64,000 nt of DNA from Lethocerus indicus (lineage: Eukaryota > Arthropoda > Insecta > Hemiptera > Belostomatidae), in contig JACDQD010000103.1 of assembly GCA_019843655.1 (NCBI GenBank), forward strand, positions 2,418,001-2,482,000. Reading direction: 5' to 3'. Positions 1-14,400 of this stretch are shown one piece after another. Within the stretch, counting starts at the first letter, position 1; every line of letters starts with the position of its first letter. Made by a program: the position numbers and the translations under genes. The notes beneath the pieces were generated by a model. It ran no database searches. It had not been told where the DNA came from and saw nothing but the letters and a program-made list of their open reading frames with translations.

Positions 1-3000
1 CGATTGGATTCGAACGCGAAGTTTACTCAAATTGCGATCGTGATGTTCACGAATTGCGTTATTAGTATTTTACGTTCAAGCGGCCGTATGACACAGATTA
101 GGATTCAGGTTCGCCCGTTCAGGTTATTGCAAAAAGCGACTAAAATGGCATCCAAAGCATTGGGTGTAGGATGGCCACACAGTTGTGGGGCCACAAGCAC
201 TGTGAATCTAACACCTATGAAGTTTTAATAAAATCATAATTTATATCACTGCACTGATAGTGTAACCGAAATGTTAGAACGAGTATGTTCCAGACGCTCG
301 ATATGAAGCTTCCTGAATTCATTCCAAATTAATATTGCGGATATGTTAACTACATTGCGTAAAATTGTTCTTTAAGATTAACGAGCAAGCCGTGTAGTAA
401 TTGGAGGAAGCGGTTCTGCAGAATAATTGGACGAGTGTGGTTGGGTGTAACGATGAGTGATGGAGTCGAATTGTTAAAACGGGTGGAACGCTTCCTACTA
501 CGTTTCATAGATTTTTGTTTTCATTAATCTACTATAATTAATTAACTTATTATAAATGATTCCTCCAACTACAATTTAGAAACAATCGTCCGTGGTATTC
601 AATCGAGGTTTCGTCCTCAGTGTAAAAAGTTAATCGCTGAAATTCATCAATTCGAGCGGCTTCAGCGGCTGCTTCAGCAATTTTCTCTTCGGGCGTCTAA
701 GTATGAACGGCCGTTCTTGGAGAGCAGGTTCAGAGAGGTCATCGCTCGGGCCTTCGGGTTTAAGCCGATCCGATTCATTGACTCCTTCGATCCACGTCCA
801 AACGATACTTCTGCGCTCCAATCGTACGTACCTTATTGCCTTATTTCTGCCCTCTAATTCACTGACCGGTGAATCCGAAGCGATTCCGCAATCCCGATTA
901 CCATCCCTCGCGTTGCCGGCATTTTGGTACATATGTGAGGATGTAGAAAGCAATTTCTATCCTTACGTGGCCATATTTTCGTATAAATTCGCAGGGCAAA
1001 ATAATAAACAGTAATCAGTTGAAGCAATGACAAGAGGATAGTCTTATATGGACGATAAACATGTCCCATTACTTTTCCCCTTCGTCGCAAAAATTATCAT
1101 ATTTTCAAAACTCATTTCTCTGGAATTGAGGTATAATTTTCCTTCTGGTATCTGTCACCTTCTTTCATTGTGGTCTTGGACTGTTCAAAAAGGTGTATGT
1201 ATAAAAAGCAACATAGGATTCTTCAACAACTCTCTTTTACTCTGACAAAGTTATTATAAAAATACACATTCCTTTATATTATATTATAATTCAACTCATG
1301 TTACTGAGTAACATACAATTATTAGTTATTTAACGTTTATTACACGTCGAGAGGTTATTCGGAATCTTTTTTCCAGATATTTTTATGGCACCGTGATGGG
1401 TAAATGTCAACGTTAATAGTGCCAGTATTAAATGGAAACCTTGGCCAGGTCGTACCTCGTGGACGGCGAGAGCTACCGAAGAACCAAACAGGCGCAAAGC
1501 TATTATTTCTCGGCGGTATAATTGACCTAGGAACGTACAAAATATTTTCATTCGCCACTGATATTTAATTTGATATAATCTGAACCTACGATGAAATGCG
1601 GCAATTGCCTGTCTTTCCAGTCCTTCGGACCATCAAACCGGTTGCAGGTGTTCTCTGCACACCCGTGTAAACTCGGTATTTCTAGGTTAAATTATCCATA
1701 AATATTCTGCTCACCCTTTACCAATAAACAAATTATAAACTAGACTATTTTTTTAAATTTCAGAAGTCACTTTCTATATCATTTTCGATCTGAACCGTTC
1801 ATGGTTGAATTTGAACGAAATTCTAATTAATAAATAATAAATTAATGAAACATTAAACGAGCAATAATAATACATCGGAATGTAATTAAATCATAATCAT
1901 TAATAGTAAGCGAGAGTGTAAGTTCCTATTGTTTTATTATTTCATTGAAGTGACTAGAAATCTAGTCCAAAAAATCCCCACTTGTTTTGATACCATCTGT
2001 GTTTTCTGTACCTGGGAACAATGGAATGTGAATCCAACGAATGCATAATACGAGAAAACAGTAGCAAACAAAAGGAAGGATTCTGGTATTGAAGCAACCT
2101 ATAGAATTGATGAATCCATCAAAAACTCACGGAGAGCGTACGTTATCTTTTCAAATGAAGTCATAGCTGTAACGACCCATTAAGCCGCGTCTGCCGATGC
2201 AAAATATAAACTAACGTTTTGGTACCGCGCGTAGGGCTATAAATAATGCATGAATCGTCATCTGAATAATCGTCAAACGATCGCCATTGTTAGCGACAAG
2301 CGCGTGTCCCTTCGAGTTCGCCCACTGTTCACCTTGGTTCCCGCGTCCCCGTCGGACCTTGGACGCCGGCGAATCACTTTCTAGACCGGTTAGTTCCCGT
2401 TTACAGACAATACCGTCTTGTCAGCTTGTCGAGGAAAGGAGCGGTGCATTTGCAAATTGCTGATTCCACTTCGAAGGTACTTATTGATTTCTGGAATGTG
2501 ACCAGCTGGCCGGATCTGCCTGTGTCGATCGCTATCTGTTATTGACCCCATTATAAGTACTCGTGAACAGTCAATGTGTAGAATTAACATTCCTTGTATT
2601 AGGAAGAAAATTAGAATCGTGGTTGTCAGGATTGTATGGTATTGCGCCTTGGGGCTGAGACGTGCCACCAGCACTATCCTTCGATGGCAGTTTGTTCAAT
2701 GACACATTCATGAGGTGCATAAAAGTAATCTTTACTTCAACCAGTAGAACTTGGAAGTATTTAACTTAATTAAGGAACACCTTAATAAAACTTTTCGGCC
2801 TAAAGTGACAGCACAAACATAAATGATATTGACGGTTCTGAATAAGCCAGTAATTAGTCAGTATTACAGCTCCAGAAATTGTCAATCATGAATTCAATCA
2901 AACCTGGAAAGAAACCTGGATGCATCATTATGCATCTATTGTAATGTAGTCCTGTAGTTAGTATTAGGTAACCGATTGTACGAATACCAAATTAAATAAA

Positions 3001-6000
3001 ACTGAAATAAGCTTTATAGGCCGACCAACGCCGCCAGTACTGTTCTAAATGAAGTACAATAAAACATTTACACATATTTACTAAAATGTGGAATTATTAT
3101 TTCTTAAGGACATCACCGATAGCGGAGATTCTAATATTATCCAACCCATGGGAAACAACTAGGTACAGAGCGGATGAAAACTCAGGGCGATGGAATTTCT
3201 GTGTACCACATGAATAAGTTACGTATCTTCCATTACATCGCATTTGAGTGTATGCGAACATTCTTACAGTAGGAGTCACACTGACGAGAATGAAGAACAA
3301 TAAGTACGTTATGTTCACGTTTCGACTGTAGGGTTATCTTTTCTAGTGCCCAGCAAATTTTATATAACTCCATGCTGCTGTAGTACATTTCAGCCTAACA
3401 TTTAAATCTGATAATCTTAATCTAATAGGCTAAATTTTCTACGATTGGATCACATTTTTTTTTTAAATACACCGGACACCAGAAAATGCTGCAGACTGAC
3501 TATTTTGTTTTAATTATTCCGCGGAGGACGAGCATTTCGAAGAAAGTCCAGAAATTCCCATTGAGGCCGTGCGTTATGCTGTGTGTTGGGCTGGTGAAAG
3601 CACCGTTGGCCGATGATTCTCGACGCCGATAGCCGAAACCGGCCAACTGGATGTACCGGGGGAGGAACGCGTCACGTCTCAACGCTCACATCCCTCATCA
3701 CAGGTACTTAAATCAATCAGATCTCAGTTTATATTTCAGTTATAGCAACAGAGGAAAGTTCAATTACTGAGCTTTCCTTGTTTTCCCTTTTCAATTCGGG
3801 CCCAATAATCCTAGATTATCGCATTTGTTGCATTCAATTTCAAATTTTTTGAATTGGAGAATAATTTTTGAAGAATAAAAATAAAATGAAAGAGTCGGTT
3901 AAATAATAATTTCTTTTTATTTAAGCAATCTTAAGGTTTCATATAAATTTTTAGTGAGAAAATGTTTTCGTATAGAGGAAGATTTTTACTCGCGACTCTA
4001 AATTTGTTTCTAACAAATTTCGCGACTCGCGAGTTTCTAAATCTTGTCTATCGCGTACTCTTCGATCTCACTCATCCGGGCCTCCCCTACCTCGATGCCG
4101 GGCCTCATCGTCCCTTTAAATCTAATTGGGCCGTGGGACCGTGAAACGGGCGGACTTATTTTGCAACGATCCGGGAGTTTATACGTTTTAATAGCTGCGC
4201 TTCGGGACCGGAATCGGTGCGGGAGGGGGGAGGGGGTAGCTGAGCTAAGATTGAATAATGCTTTTTAAAAATAGAAAGAAAGCTTTGGGTGAAGGGTGCG
4301 AAGAGCTTCGGACGAGGAGATATGAGAAAATCGTCACGTAACAGAACAGCATTCAACCTCCAGCAAGGAGAGTGTCCCACCGCCATTATTTAAATACACG
4401 CGCTTAGCCGGGTTTCACAGACGTACAATCTAAGGAAATTATTCAATTACAGATACAGATCAAAAAAGTTTAATAGATTTTAACCATTATCAAGTATTTG
4501 TGTATAGTTTACTTGGATAGATTATTATATATACACATAACCGCACGTGTAGATGCAAACAATAATAATGAAAAGAAATTTTACGTATCGACTGCAGCGA
4601 TTTTAACATGCATAACAAAACCGTACAATGGGCTATAAAGCGATCCATGTTCACGGTCTAAATAAAAAGACATTTCGGAGCTGACATTCTGCTATAGTAA
4701 TAATAGAAAAATCCTATTATTATAAGTTCAAAAGCCCAACTTATTAATTCCGACCAAACACAATTAGACCAACAAGACAAGTTCTCAAAACGTCCTCCGT
4801 CCGTCCGATTTTTATAACGGCCGTTCCATCTTTTACGCGGCCGTAAATTCTATTGAAGGCCCGCCGCCGAGATCGAGCGTCGGGGCCCCGGTGAAAGGAC
4901 CTGAGGCCTTAGTGTCGCGCCTTAACCTCTCCCCCCACACCACAATCATACCGAGCAAATGGTTCCTGCCCCTCGCAAATGAACTCAATCGTCTTCGGAA
5001 TCGCATTGGGTTAAGTTTCCATATTAAGCTCCAGGAAATGTGCGGCCTTTTCTCCACTAATTTGACGGCGAAGCCCCGACCGCGTGTCCAGGACCTGGCC
5101 AATATGTTTGATTGTTATTAATTTTTTAGATTAATTTATATTATGAAGGAAAAATGTTTACCCCGGCGTCTAGTGGAATAAATGAAACCATGAATTATTA
5201 TATTTGGGGCATGGGACGACTTTAAAAGATTGACAATTCAAATTGATTTTGTCGCTTCTCCAAGATTTTATGGTAATGTATTCATTGACATAAATATGAT
5301 AAGGTAAATTATTTTCTTGATATATCTCAATAGTTTGCAGGCTGCTAACCGTAGGAATATAATTAGAAACTCATTAATGCCGTTTAGCCCAGATTGCAGG
5401 AAATTTGTCAATCTTAAATTTAATCGATTTTATCGAAATTTTATACTTAGAAGTCAGGACTGGGCTAGCGCCATGAAAATCAAGGTAATGTAACCCTATA
5501 AAGGCCGAGAGAACAATTTTACCTGTCGGCATTCCCCGATGAAGAGGAATCCGGCGCATGAAAATAATCTATTTAATTCAACCCTGGCGCTCGAACGAAG
5601 GAGCGCACGACCCGTAGGAAATGCCATCCGAAACGACAACGGAATCCATATTTGAAGAAAGGGACGGAAGCCTGGAGTAATGACGATGGGAGGCCAATCA
5701 CGAACGGACCATTCGTCATGTCAACTTTTGACGCTAATTCTTTTCTTCTTGCCTTTCTACCCTCCCAACTGGTGAAATACTTCGGGACCGGTGAGGAAAC
5801 CGTATTGTGACATTTGCTAAACGCTCGGTGCATTTCAATTGATGGATGTTCCTGGGATTTTATTCCAAAAATATACTCCGAATAATTGTTTCGTACTCTC
5901 GTTAATTTTTTTTATAACACAGGGTTTACAATAAAGTGAAAATATGGCGTTTAATTCAAACGAAATATTTGATCTAGAGATATATAATTGACATACATGG

Positions 6001-7000
6001 AATCTGCACGAGCAGATTTTGTTCCATAAATAACACAATTGAGAGCATATGAGGGTTTAATTGTATTTTTCTACTTCCTATTCTAGCTGGGTTTCGGTTT
6101 CTAGATACATTCGGTAGAGTTAGTAAAACACTATCCACAGAGAGATAAAAACTATAGTGGCTTTGGTGGATGCGTCTCTCTATGAAACGAATCAACTGCT
6201 GAGGGGTAATAAAAGTACCTGAAAACCTGGGAATAAGCCATATTTTTTTAAAGATAAATATTAACTAATTTTCACCTTCCCTTAGAACTATAATAAGTTG
6301 TATACAAAACACTTATAACATCAATATTAATTATGTTTTTACACAGGAATAGGAACTTCAGGTTCTGCTCTTGTAGTCAAACCAGGGAGGAGGTAACAAA
6401 ATCGAGTGGTCTCGGTTTCTCAACTCGGTTGGCCGGTTCTAAAAAGGCAGGACTAATTTTACTGCCGGTTCGTGTCCATATTTCGGACAATAAGGTCACG
6501 CTTCTTCAATCATCAGTTGGGGAGGTGGACCCCGAAGACTCCTTCTCCTCCTCCCAGTTACCTCCATCTTCCACTTGTGTCGACACACTTCAGATAGGGG
6601 GAATTCGGCCGAAGAAGCAGGGTCGTGCCCCGTTAACGGGAAGAACGGGGGTTATATTGGCTCCGGCCCAGATGGTAGATATTCGGAATCTGTTGGCGTA
6701 TCGGTTTCTCCCGTATATTATTACCTCGGCGTACAAATTTTTCGATCATAGTCGAATTATTCTGCCAGTTATATTAAATGTTTGTAATATCCTGTAATCG
6801 TTTGATAATTCCGGGAATTGATTCCTTTTCTGTCGGTAGCTGGACACTGTTAGCATTCTCACAAGCGAAACGGTCGCAAATATTTCTCAGGATTCCCGTT
6901 TAGGGAACGAAAATTTTTCCCGACTACGTTTTTCCGAAGCCGTTCGCGACCACAGAGAAAGTGCACGCGGACTCCATTAGCATTCTTCAAATTGCGCGTA
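1..7000. other. Intergenic DNA, no gene recognised
   Basis: No open frame here resembles a known protein and no convincing splice-linked exons are seen. The base composition is AT-rich with several GC- and CpG-rich patches, about 650-920, 2230-2400, 4040-4250, 4790-5100 and 6360-6680. The last holds a 154-codon open frame (6333-6797) with no recognisable motif. A TATAAATA box at about 2237 is followed by a GC-richer stretch without a clear first exon. A strong imperfect hairpin at 3988-4034 is listed separately. Confidence 0.6.
3988..4034. repeat. Imperfect 47-bp inverted repeat (hairpin)
   Basis: The outer arms ACTCGCGA (3988-3995) and TCGCGAGT (4027-4034) are exact reverse complements. The inner arms AAATTTGTT (4000-4008) and AACAAATTT (4012-4020) are also exact reverse complements around a 3-nt loop. 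Asymmetric spacers of 4 and 6 nt separate the two paired blocks. The total of 17 base pairs could form a cruciform or a short RNA hairpin. It is shorter than a typical animal microRNA precursor. No function is assigned. Confidence 0.6.
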
Positions 7001-10000
7001 TTTCTTTCAATTGAACATCTGTTTATGTAACTATTTATAAAATGGTCGGACCGCAGAGGTGAAGCCGCGAAAGGTGATCGCCGTATATCATTTGGTATAA
7101 GTGGAAAACCTCACGACGTGATACGACGTCCTACGGGAATATTTACCCCCATTAGATTATTCGTAAAAATTGAATGTAAACTGTTTGAGCATATATAAAA
7201 GGTTAATAAGTTTCCATTATAACATTATAATGGCTGCATATTTCTTTGAGATTACAAAGTATCCTGGCAACAAAATTGCCCAAAGTAATAATTCCATAAG
7301 CTATTATGTATATTATTACTTCAGCGGTCTATCAGTTAATAGAACACGACTTGAATAAATATTCTTATTAGTTCGCTTTTATGTTATACAAGTTAAATAA
7401 TGCACTTACAAGTCTTATTACAATTATTATGGAAGGTAAAATTTGAGTTAATATTTATCTTTAAGAAATAATAATGGCTGAATCCCTTTCAAACTTCAAC
7501 TGAAAAACTTTTAATTTCATTTGAATCTTAATGAAAATTAGCCAAAACGAGACCCCAAACTTGAAAGAAATTACGTGACTTTTAAACATTCATAAAATGC
7601 AATGAGATTTGCAGAATATAACCTCTCTCTTGTCTCGGAACAGATTGTCTACCTCCTCTCGCGTGTTTGATCCTAATGGAAACCGGTTTGAACTCTCACT
7701 GGCGACAGTTGCACACCGCCCGGCAATTAGGAGACTGTTATACAAATGCGATGCTAAGACGTCGTCGCGCACCTGAAACCGGTCTAGAATAGGAAGCGAA
7801 AAGAGGTAGGTATTTGCGTGATGATGTTCTGCGCCCCTATAGGTATGCCCGTAATTATAATGAACTGTAGTTGTCAATGGTTTATTTATAGCCAAGAAGT
7901 TATTATAAAACACTGAGAGATTGGCTTAGATAAATTACAATTGAAAAAAGTATTAAGAAAGTTTGAGTTCGAATTTGACTCAGGTTTCTACCAGCTGAAA
8001 AAAATTTAATGAGTGGATATTTATAAAAGTTATTTATCCATTTGTGAATGGCACGTTTTACGCATTTCGTAAGAGTTGCCCGAAAAAATCAGATGGTTGG
8101 TGGACATCAAATATCAAATATCTAGAATGTTATGCACAGACTGTTCAGGGAGCAGATAATTGGAATTTAAATTTATTCATTCGCGTGTTCGCTATGTGCA
8201 TTCGGAATATCGAACGGCGACTCTTCTTCCTCCAGTACTCCGCTTTACGATCGGGCGATCGAAACGCGACGTCGAACAGCGCTCGTCACCGCCAATAAAC
8301 TCGAATCATTTGAATCGTAATAGCGCCGAAGGGACCTATGACACTTGGACTGTACGCAGTATCACTGTCTGCGATGTTTAACAGGAATAGGCCTCCATAT
8401 TATCGTAAGACCTCCTTAGTCTATTGCGCCATTCACGGGTTGACTAACCGGAATTAATGGAACTTCTAAATGCCCGACACATAGGCGGATATTCGAAGTT
8501 TAATAGTTGGGATCTCGTTCACAGAAGATAACGGCAGTAACAGTGGAGTGACGCGGCAGACAGAACATTCCATCCGACAGCTTCCACTAATCTAGATTCG
8601 GGACTTCACTGAAGAAGTTCATAAGAACAAGCCATCGAGTGAAGAAAGAAGATCGCACGATCGGTCGTATTTCAAACTCTCCAAGATCGCCCAACAGATG
8701 TCGTAAATTAAAAATAGTAATCATACCCTGCGTTTGACATACAATATTTCATAATGATTTGTGATAATGCAGGATTAGTATCTTACACCGGAATCGTAAC
8801 GGTGTATAAAACGTATATGAAGCTCTGTTATTTCTCCCGGAGTATGGTTTACAAGAAACGCTAAATATTGTTTCAAATTTCCGAAATATTCTTCTAAAAA
8901 TATAATAATTATTCCCCCACGTCATAATAATGGGACAATAGACTGAAATATTCTATACATGGAAGAAGTTGATGCTGAAAAATGCGGCACTAAGCTCTGG
9001 GTCTCAGTTCGTGGTCTAAGTTCATCGGCGGCGGTCACGGTGTATTAAGTCCCCGCTCTCGGCCTTGGCAATTCTCGACCGTGTCCGTGCCGAATCGAAT
9101 ATTTTCGTTGTAGCGCCCAAGAAGAACATTGCGGCAATTTCAGGACATCTCTTCTTCATCTTCCGTTTGTCTGAGAAGTCGGTCATCGAATTCTACATGC
9201 CCGGTGTAGTTAGCGAGATCAGAATTTAAAGCACCGGTCGCCACACAGTATTCAGAGAAATATTTTCACAAACGCCGCCCAGAATACGGAATGAACTAAA
9301 AAAAAACGTAAAGTTTAACTTTTATAATGCAGGCAACTTTAATTGCATTGCGAGATTCACCTGGGTTTGAAATATTTTCTCCTCTCACTTCTATGGCCCG
9401 GTGCTGGACCGTTTTCGGCTTATCCCCATCTCGAGAATTATTCGGTGAATATCGCTGTAACATTATTGGCCTTTGCCTCTTTACTAGGAGGAAGTTAAAA
9501 GTGTTCAGTCAGTTACATAAAAGGAATTTTGCACGGCACGCAAGAAGATTCATATAACGTCGGTTACGATACGACATTTATTGTATTCTTTAGGTATCCG
9601 ATATCGCATTACTTAGTTTATTTCAAATTAGTAATTTAATGATAATTCGGTTCGCCATCAGGATATGGGCATCACGTCCCCAAATTTAGAGCCCTTAAAA
9701 CCACAATTACTGTTGGAAGCAGAGTTTAAGGGAAAAATTACCGATCTCGTACCCCAGACACTCAAGCTTAACGGAATGCAACCGGCTATGCCGAGAAGTC
9801 GTAAACTATGTACCTAAATTAAAACTAGGACCATTTTATGTCCCGAAATGTCGTGAGAATTCCTTCCCAGCCGTACAAGGGCATAAAAATAGCGTTTAAA
9901 GTAGGAAGCAAACCTTTAAGGAATAAATCGTCGGCTCGGACACAAAGTTAAGCGAGTGTTCTGAGAGTCCCTGTGACTTGATGATTCACAGCCCCGTGGG

Positions 10001-13000
10001 CCCTCTGTCGCAAGTGGCGAAGCGTCCCAATTTAATTTCACCTATCATGGCGGCACTTAAATGCCGGACCTTGATACCTTTCTCATTCAGGTGGGTTAAT
10101 CGCGCTTCGACCCCGGCTTAAATCATATCCCCGTCTTCTTCGCCGAGGACGACATAATTTCAGGTTTCAGTTTGGAAAAAACACATTTCGCCAGTACATC
10201 ACGGCCCCTCTCAATATTTTTTTGCCTTTTTAATAACCGATACCGGCCTCCTGTGCGTATTTTCAGTCGTGCTATTGGAGAATTAAAAACATTTAATTTA
10301 TCCCCGGGGGAATAAATTGGATTGCGGAATCTATATTCAATGAGGCACTCACGCTGAATACAAAATGTCGATCTCGGCTATTTTTTTCACCTTTAATTTT
10401 CATTTAATATTACGCCGGTGAGTCATCGTCCCCAGTTCTTAATTTTTAATTTTCTCGCCGCTGATCTTGAATGTTTTCCAGCTAAAGATTATTGCTAAAG
10501 GAATATTATTTCCGGATTTTGAAAATTAACTGCCTACTAGAATAAATCGATAATTATAAAGCACTGGATTTTACTGTTTTCCGTATATTAATTTATCATC
10601 TTGAACATACAACGCTGACTTCTCATAGAAATAAAAAATACGTTATATAAAATATAATTATTACAACTGTAATAATATGAACAATATTATCGATCATGCA
10701 ACATATTTATTTGGTTATATACAGGAGAGCTGTATACTAGGAGTAGGTATACTTGGAATCTCTGCTTCGCTGTTACATTTATGAATACCAGTAGATATCT
10801 AATACGTCCGAACACTAATAACGGAGTAGAGAAGCCAAAACCTGTGTATGCTATATAACATTAACCCAGGGACTGGATTAAACGAGTTAGACCAAATCCA
10901 TTCACTGTAATGACGAAGTAATTGCAGAATTACCAATGAGGTAATTAATTGATTGAGCAATAGGACCTTTAAGGTGCGAACCTTCAGAACGTCCGTAACT
11001 TCTTGGAACAATCCTAGGATAAGAACAGTAAATAAGAAAAAAATATATAAATTAAATTGGGACAGACACGGATGATTGAACACACCATTTAATAAAAGGT
11101 TTGAGAAAAAAACCGTTGAGGCTATGTCATGAGTCATGAGCGATGAATACGTTACATAGTTAAGACAATGCATATTGAATCATCAGCCGAGTGACATTAG
11201 AACCTTTAATTATTGAGAATGGTTCATTATTTCCAGTGCTTCGACCGATAAACTCGGGGGGTCAACTCGGCAGGCGTGAGAACAGAAATATATTTGCTTA
11301 AGTCATCGGAGCGACTCGTGAGCGGGTCCTCTTTTTTTACGGCCAGTTGCAAAACCCGCCGGGTTTCAACGCAGTTTCGGAAACACCGGGGGAATGAAGT
11401 CATTTATTCTCGAGACCGAACGTGAATATTTCATCTTCATGTGAATTCTTCCTTGCACAAAATTCTCGCCCCAGTCTGTACGAAGTCGGATATTCACCCT
11501 GGTATATTCTTTAAAATGAAGAAAATTAAAAATTATTTTATCGAGCCTTATTATTTCATTCTCAGTTCATATTGATTCTGAATGATTTCAGCACTTAAAT
11601 CGTGGTGACGAAAGTCACTAATGAGAAGATTCGGGCACCTTTGTTGTACTGTTCTAATGCTATTTATGAAACTAGATCCTTGACGAAATAGGAACGTGAG
11701 TTTAACGAGAATTGTGAAATACTCGGTCTAATTGAGACAGACTAGGCGAAACTAATTCTTCTGCTTTACGCTTTACAACTTAATTAAAACACAAGTTCCC
11801 CAATGAAACTGTCTGCATATATGGAACGAATATTTGAATGATTCTCTAGTTATTACAAACCTTTTCTTCTTACCGTATTACCCTGATATTCTAGTATTTT
11901 CCGGTGGGCCAAAGTAAAGGTCCGAACAAGGAATTAAGTCGGAGCTCTGAGCGTTCCGGATTGTTGTTGAACATGATTGGACGCGTAAGCCGGATTGTGG
12001 GTGCCGACTCTCGAAGGAAGAGGAGGCGTGGAGTGAGGCCACAGTTAGCACGACGCCGCCCCCGGTGAAAGTCAACCGCCAGCAAGACCCATAAAATTTA
12101 TTCCAATATTCAAAACGCGTCAAGATTACGGCCGACAAATCTGCTCCTCTGATTGATTTATTGTCAAGTATTCCAAGAGCAATTTAGCGTACAGAATAGT
12201 CTAAAATATTAACCGAAAACAATCATTTTAAACAAACTTTGAATATCATGTTGCCCTAACCTAGACAAGGCGATTGAAATACATTGTATCTTTCTTATTT
12301 CTTGTTGATTATCCCTGTGAGACTTTTCTCCCGGAAACTACAAACTTATCCACCTAACGGATGTATATATTAGGTTTACCCACTCATTCTTCTTAAGGTT
12401 CTCACGCACGAGACGTCATTGAGACTATAACTTCTCAGTCCCTTCGTGTCCTTCCGCCCGGGGCCAAATGTCCCCAGCTCGCGGCCGTGTTAACGAAGGC
12501 GATATTTTTTTCCTGCTTAGATTCGACGAGTCGAGGAAAGTCCCCTTCGGATTTTCGAAGTTTCCCGCACATCTCGGCTCCCAGACCGCCGCCAGGCTTA
12601 ATCCATGGCTTAATTAGAACGCGTGTGTTTCGCACGATCTCTTTTGTTCTTCCGTTGCGACACAAGGCGATAAATCCGCCCAGTTCAGACCTAATACCGC
12701 TCTGAACGGGGAACTATGCAATCCCTGTTACGAGTGGTCATCAACAATCGTCTGGCATACTGGAAATTTTGAATTAACGCCAATTCATTAAGTTGTAGTA
12801 TATTACAGTTATTTTTGCATATATTTGCCTTTTTACTTTGTCTTTCGGTGTAGACCGCATTTCAGGAAAGAAAAATTTAGATTTTAACGGCAGCGACCGA
12901 CTCTAGTCCCAGTGACGACCCCACAGAGAGTCGTAGGAAATGCACACGTCCCGGCATACATACTTGATGAGTAGCATAATTATAGCGAGTATTCCCTTGG

Positions 13001-14400
13001 AGCGCACGACGCGCTCGGCATTGTGTGCAGACTAGATCTCGGGGATGGGACAAATTTCCAAGTACAAATCCGACAAAGGTCAGCCGGTGCTGAGGAACTG
13101 TAATTTAAAATTAAATTGCCGGCCTACGAACTCGTCGAAATCGGCTCCCATTTTTGAGAAATACGACCGGGAACGAGCGACTTTCACTCGCGGGAGGCGT
13201 ATCTCGTCTCGGCGGGCTGAAGACGACTCAAACGGCGGTTGAATTGAGATTGATGCCGTCGGACGGCACAGGTTTATTTCGCAAAAGACATTGGCCGATT
13301 CCGATGTATATTTATTGGCTTGAAAACTTCGCCTAGACAGGACTCACGGCACCTTGTTCGCGGACGCGTCCAAAGGGGAGCGATAATTTATTCTCAAATG
13401 AGACACCGCGTAAAGTTCGCGTCAGTTAGGAGATACGAGAAGCGCTAATAACGGGGGCAGCTATGGATTCATTTGTGGTGATCGTTATCTGGATAAAAGT
13501 GAAAGCTCAGGAGCGACTGCCTCAATACTAACGGTTCGGATTTAGTTATGTTTCTTACTACTTACCAGTATTCTTTATTAAATAAATCATTCGTCTCCTG
13601 AGCTCAAATCATTACGGGCTTATTATCGAAAGGACTTCGGAGATAATATAATAAAATATTTAATACAATAAATATAAAAATAAAAGAGGAATTAATTCAT
13701 AGAACGTGTAAGCTTTTATCTACAGATTTGCATATTATATGTTATATATTTTACAAATATCATTTACAATTTAAGAAATTAGGTTTCCAGAAAATATTTT
13801 AAAAGTTGTTTGGTTCTTTTTAGAAATTAGTTCATTTTAAATGAAAACCAGTTATTCTTTCCACTCTCAGAATGTTTTGACTGGACCACATAATTAGGGT
13901 AACAATTGACATGTACTTCTGGTTTCTGCTATCTGAAAATGGCAGATATCATAATATACACGACTGACATTTTGGCGTAACCGATGCGGATCCTCTCACG
14001 GCTTGTATGTAAAATATTCTCCGCAATTTTGTCGTGAGCTGCGGGGCGTTAGACCAAAAACCGACTGATTTATGCGATGTGAGGATGCGACAGACATTTC
14101 CATGACGGTAAGTAATGCAGGCGTCGAATTTCAATAATGATCGCCCTTTGCCCGCTGAGATTCCGCCCTGACCTTTGTCTTTATTGCCCCCGCTGGAGAG
14201 GAACGAAAGGGCATTTTTGTGCGGAATTTTTTCGACAGTCATTTGAAATATATTGCTCTGCCAAGTGCCACACAGTGAAGCAAGAGCCAAGTATAAAATG
14301 AGGGAACGGCAATGTCCTTATAGCGAAAGATATGTTTAAGTGCAGAGATATATTTCCAAGAATCATCAGTTAAGGGGACAAATTATTTTTTTTTATTTAA
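7001..14400. other. Intergenic DNA, no gene recognised
   Basis: No known protein is recognised. GC-rich patches lie at about 9000-9100, 10000-10160, 11990-12070, 12430-12660 and 12880-13500. A 124-codon open frame on the minus strand (10799-11173) is hydrophobic, but it lies in AT-rich DNA, has no recognisable family motif and shows no splice-linked partner. It is treated as chance. Confidence 0.55.

Noticed and set aside
6..15. GGATTCGAAC, the complement of a perfect B-box
   Set aside because: Flanking bases cannot form a T-stem and no other tRNA part is present at the window edge.
2237..2400. TATAAATA with GC-richer downstream sequence, possible promoter
   Set aside because: No start codon with a plausible coding exon or donor follows, so there is no gene to attach it to.
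6333..6797. 154-codon open frame on the + strand
   Set aside because: It lies in a GC-rich patch where stops are rarer, has no recognisable motif, domain or splice-linked partner, and starts without promoter context.
10799..11173. 124-codon hydrophobic open frame on the minus strand, possible membrane protein
   Set aside because: Hydrophobicity is expected from T-rich sequence; no receptor or transporter motif, and frames of this length occur by chance in 64 kb.
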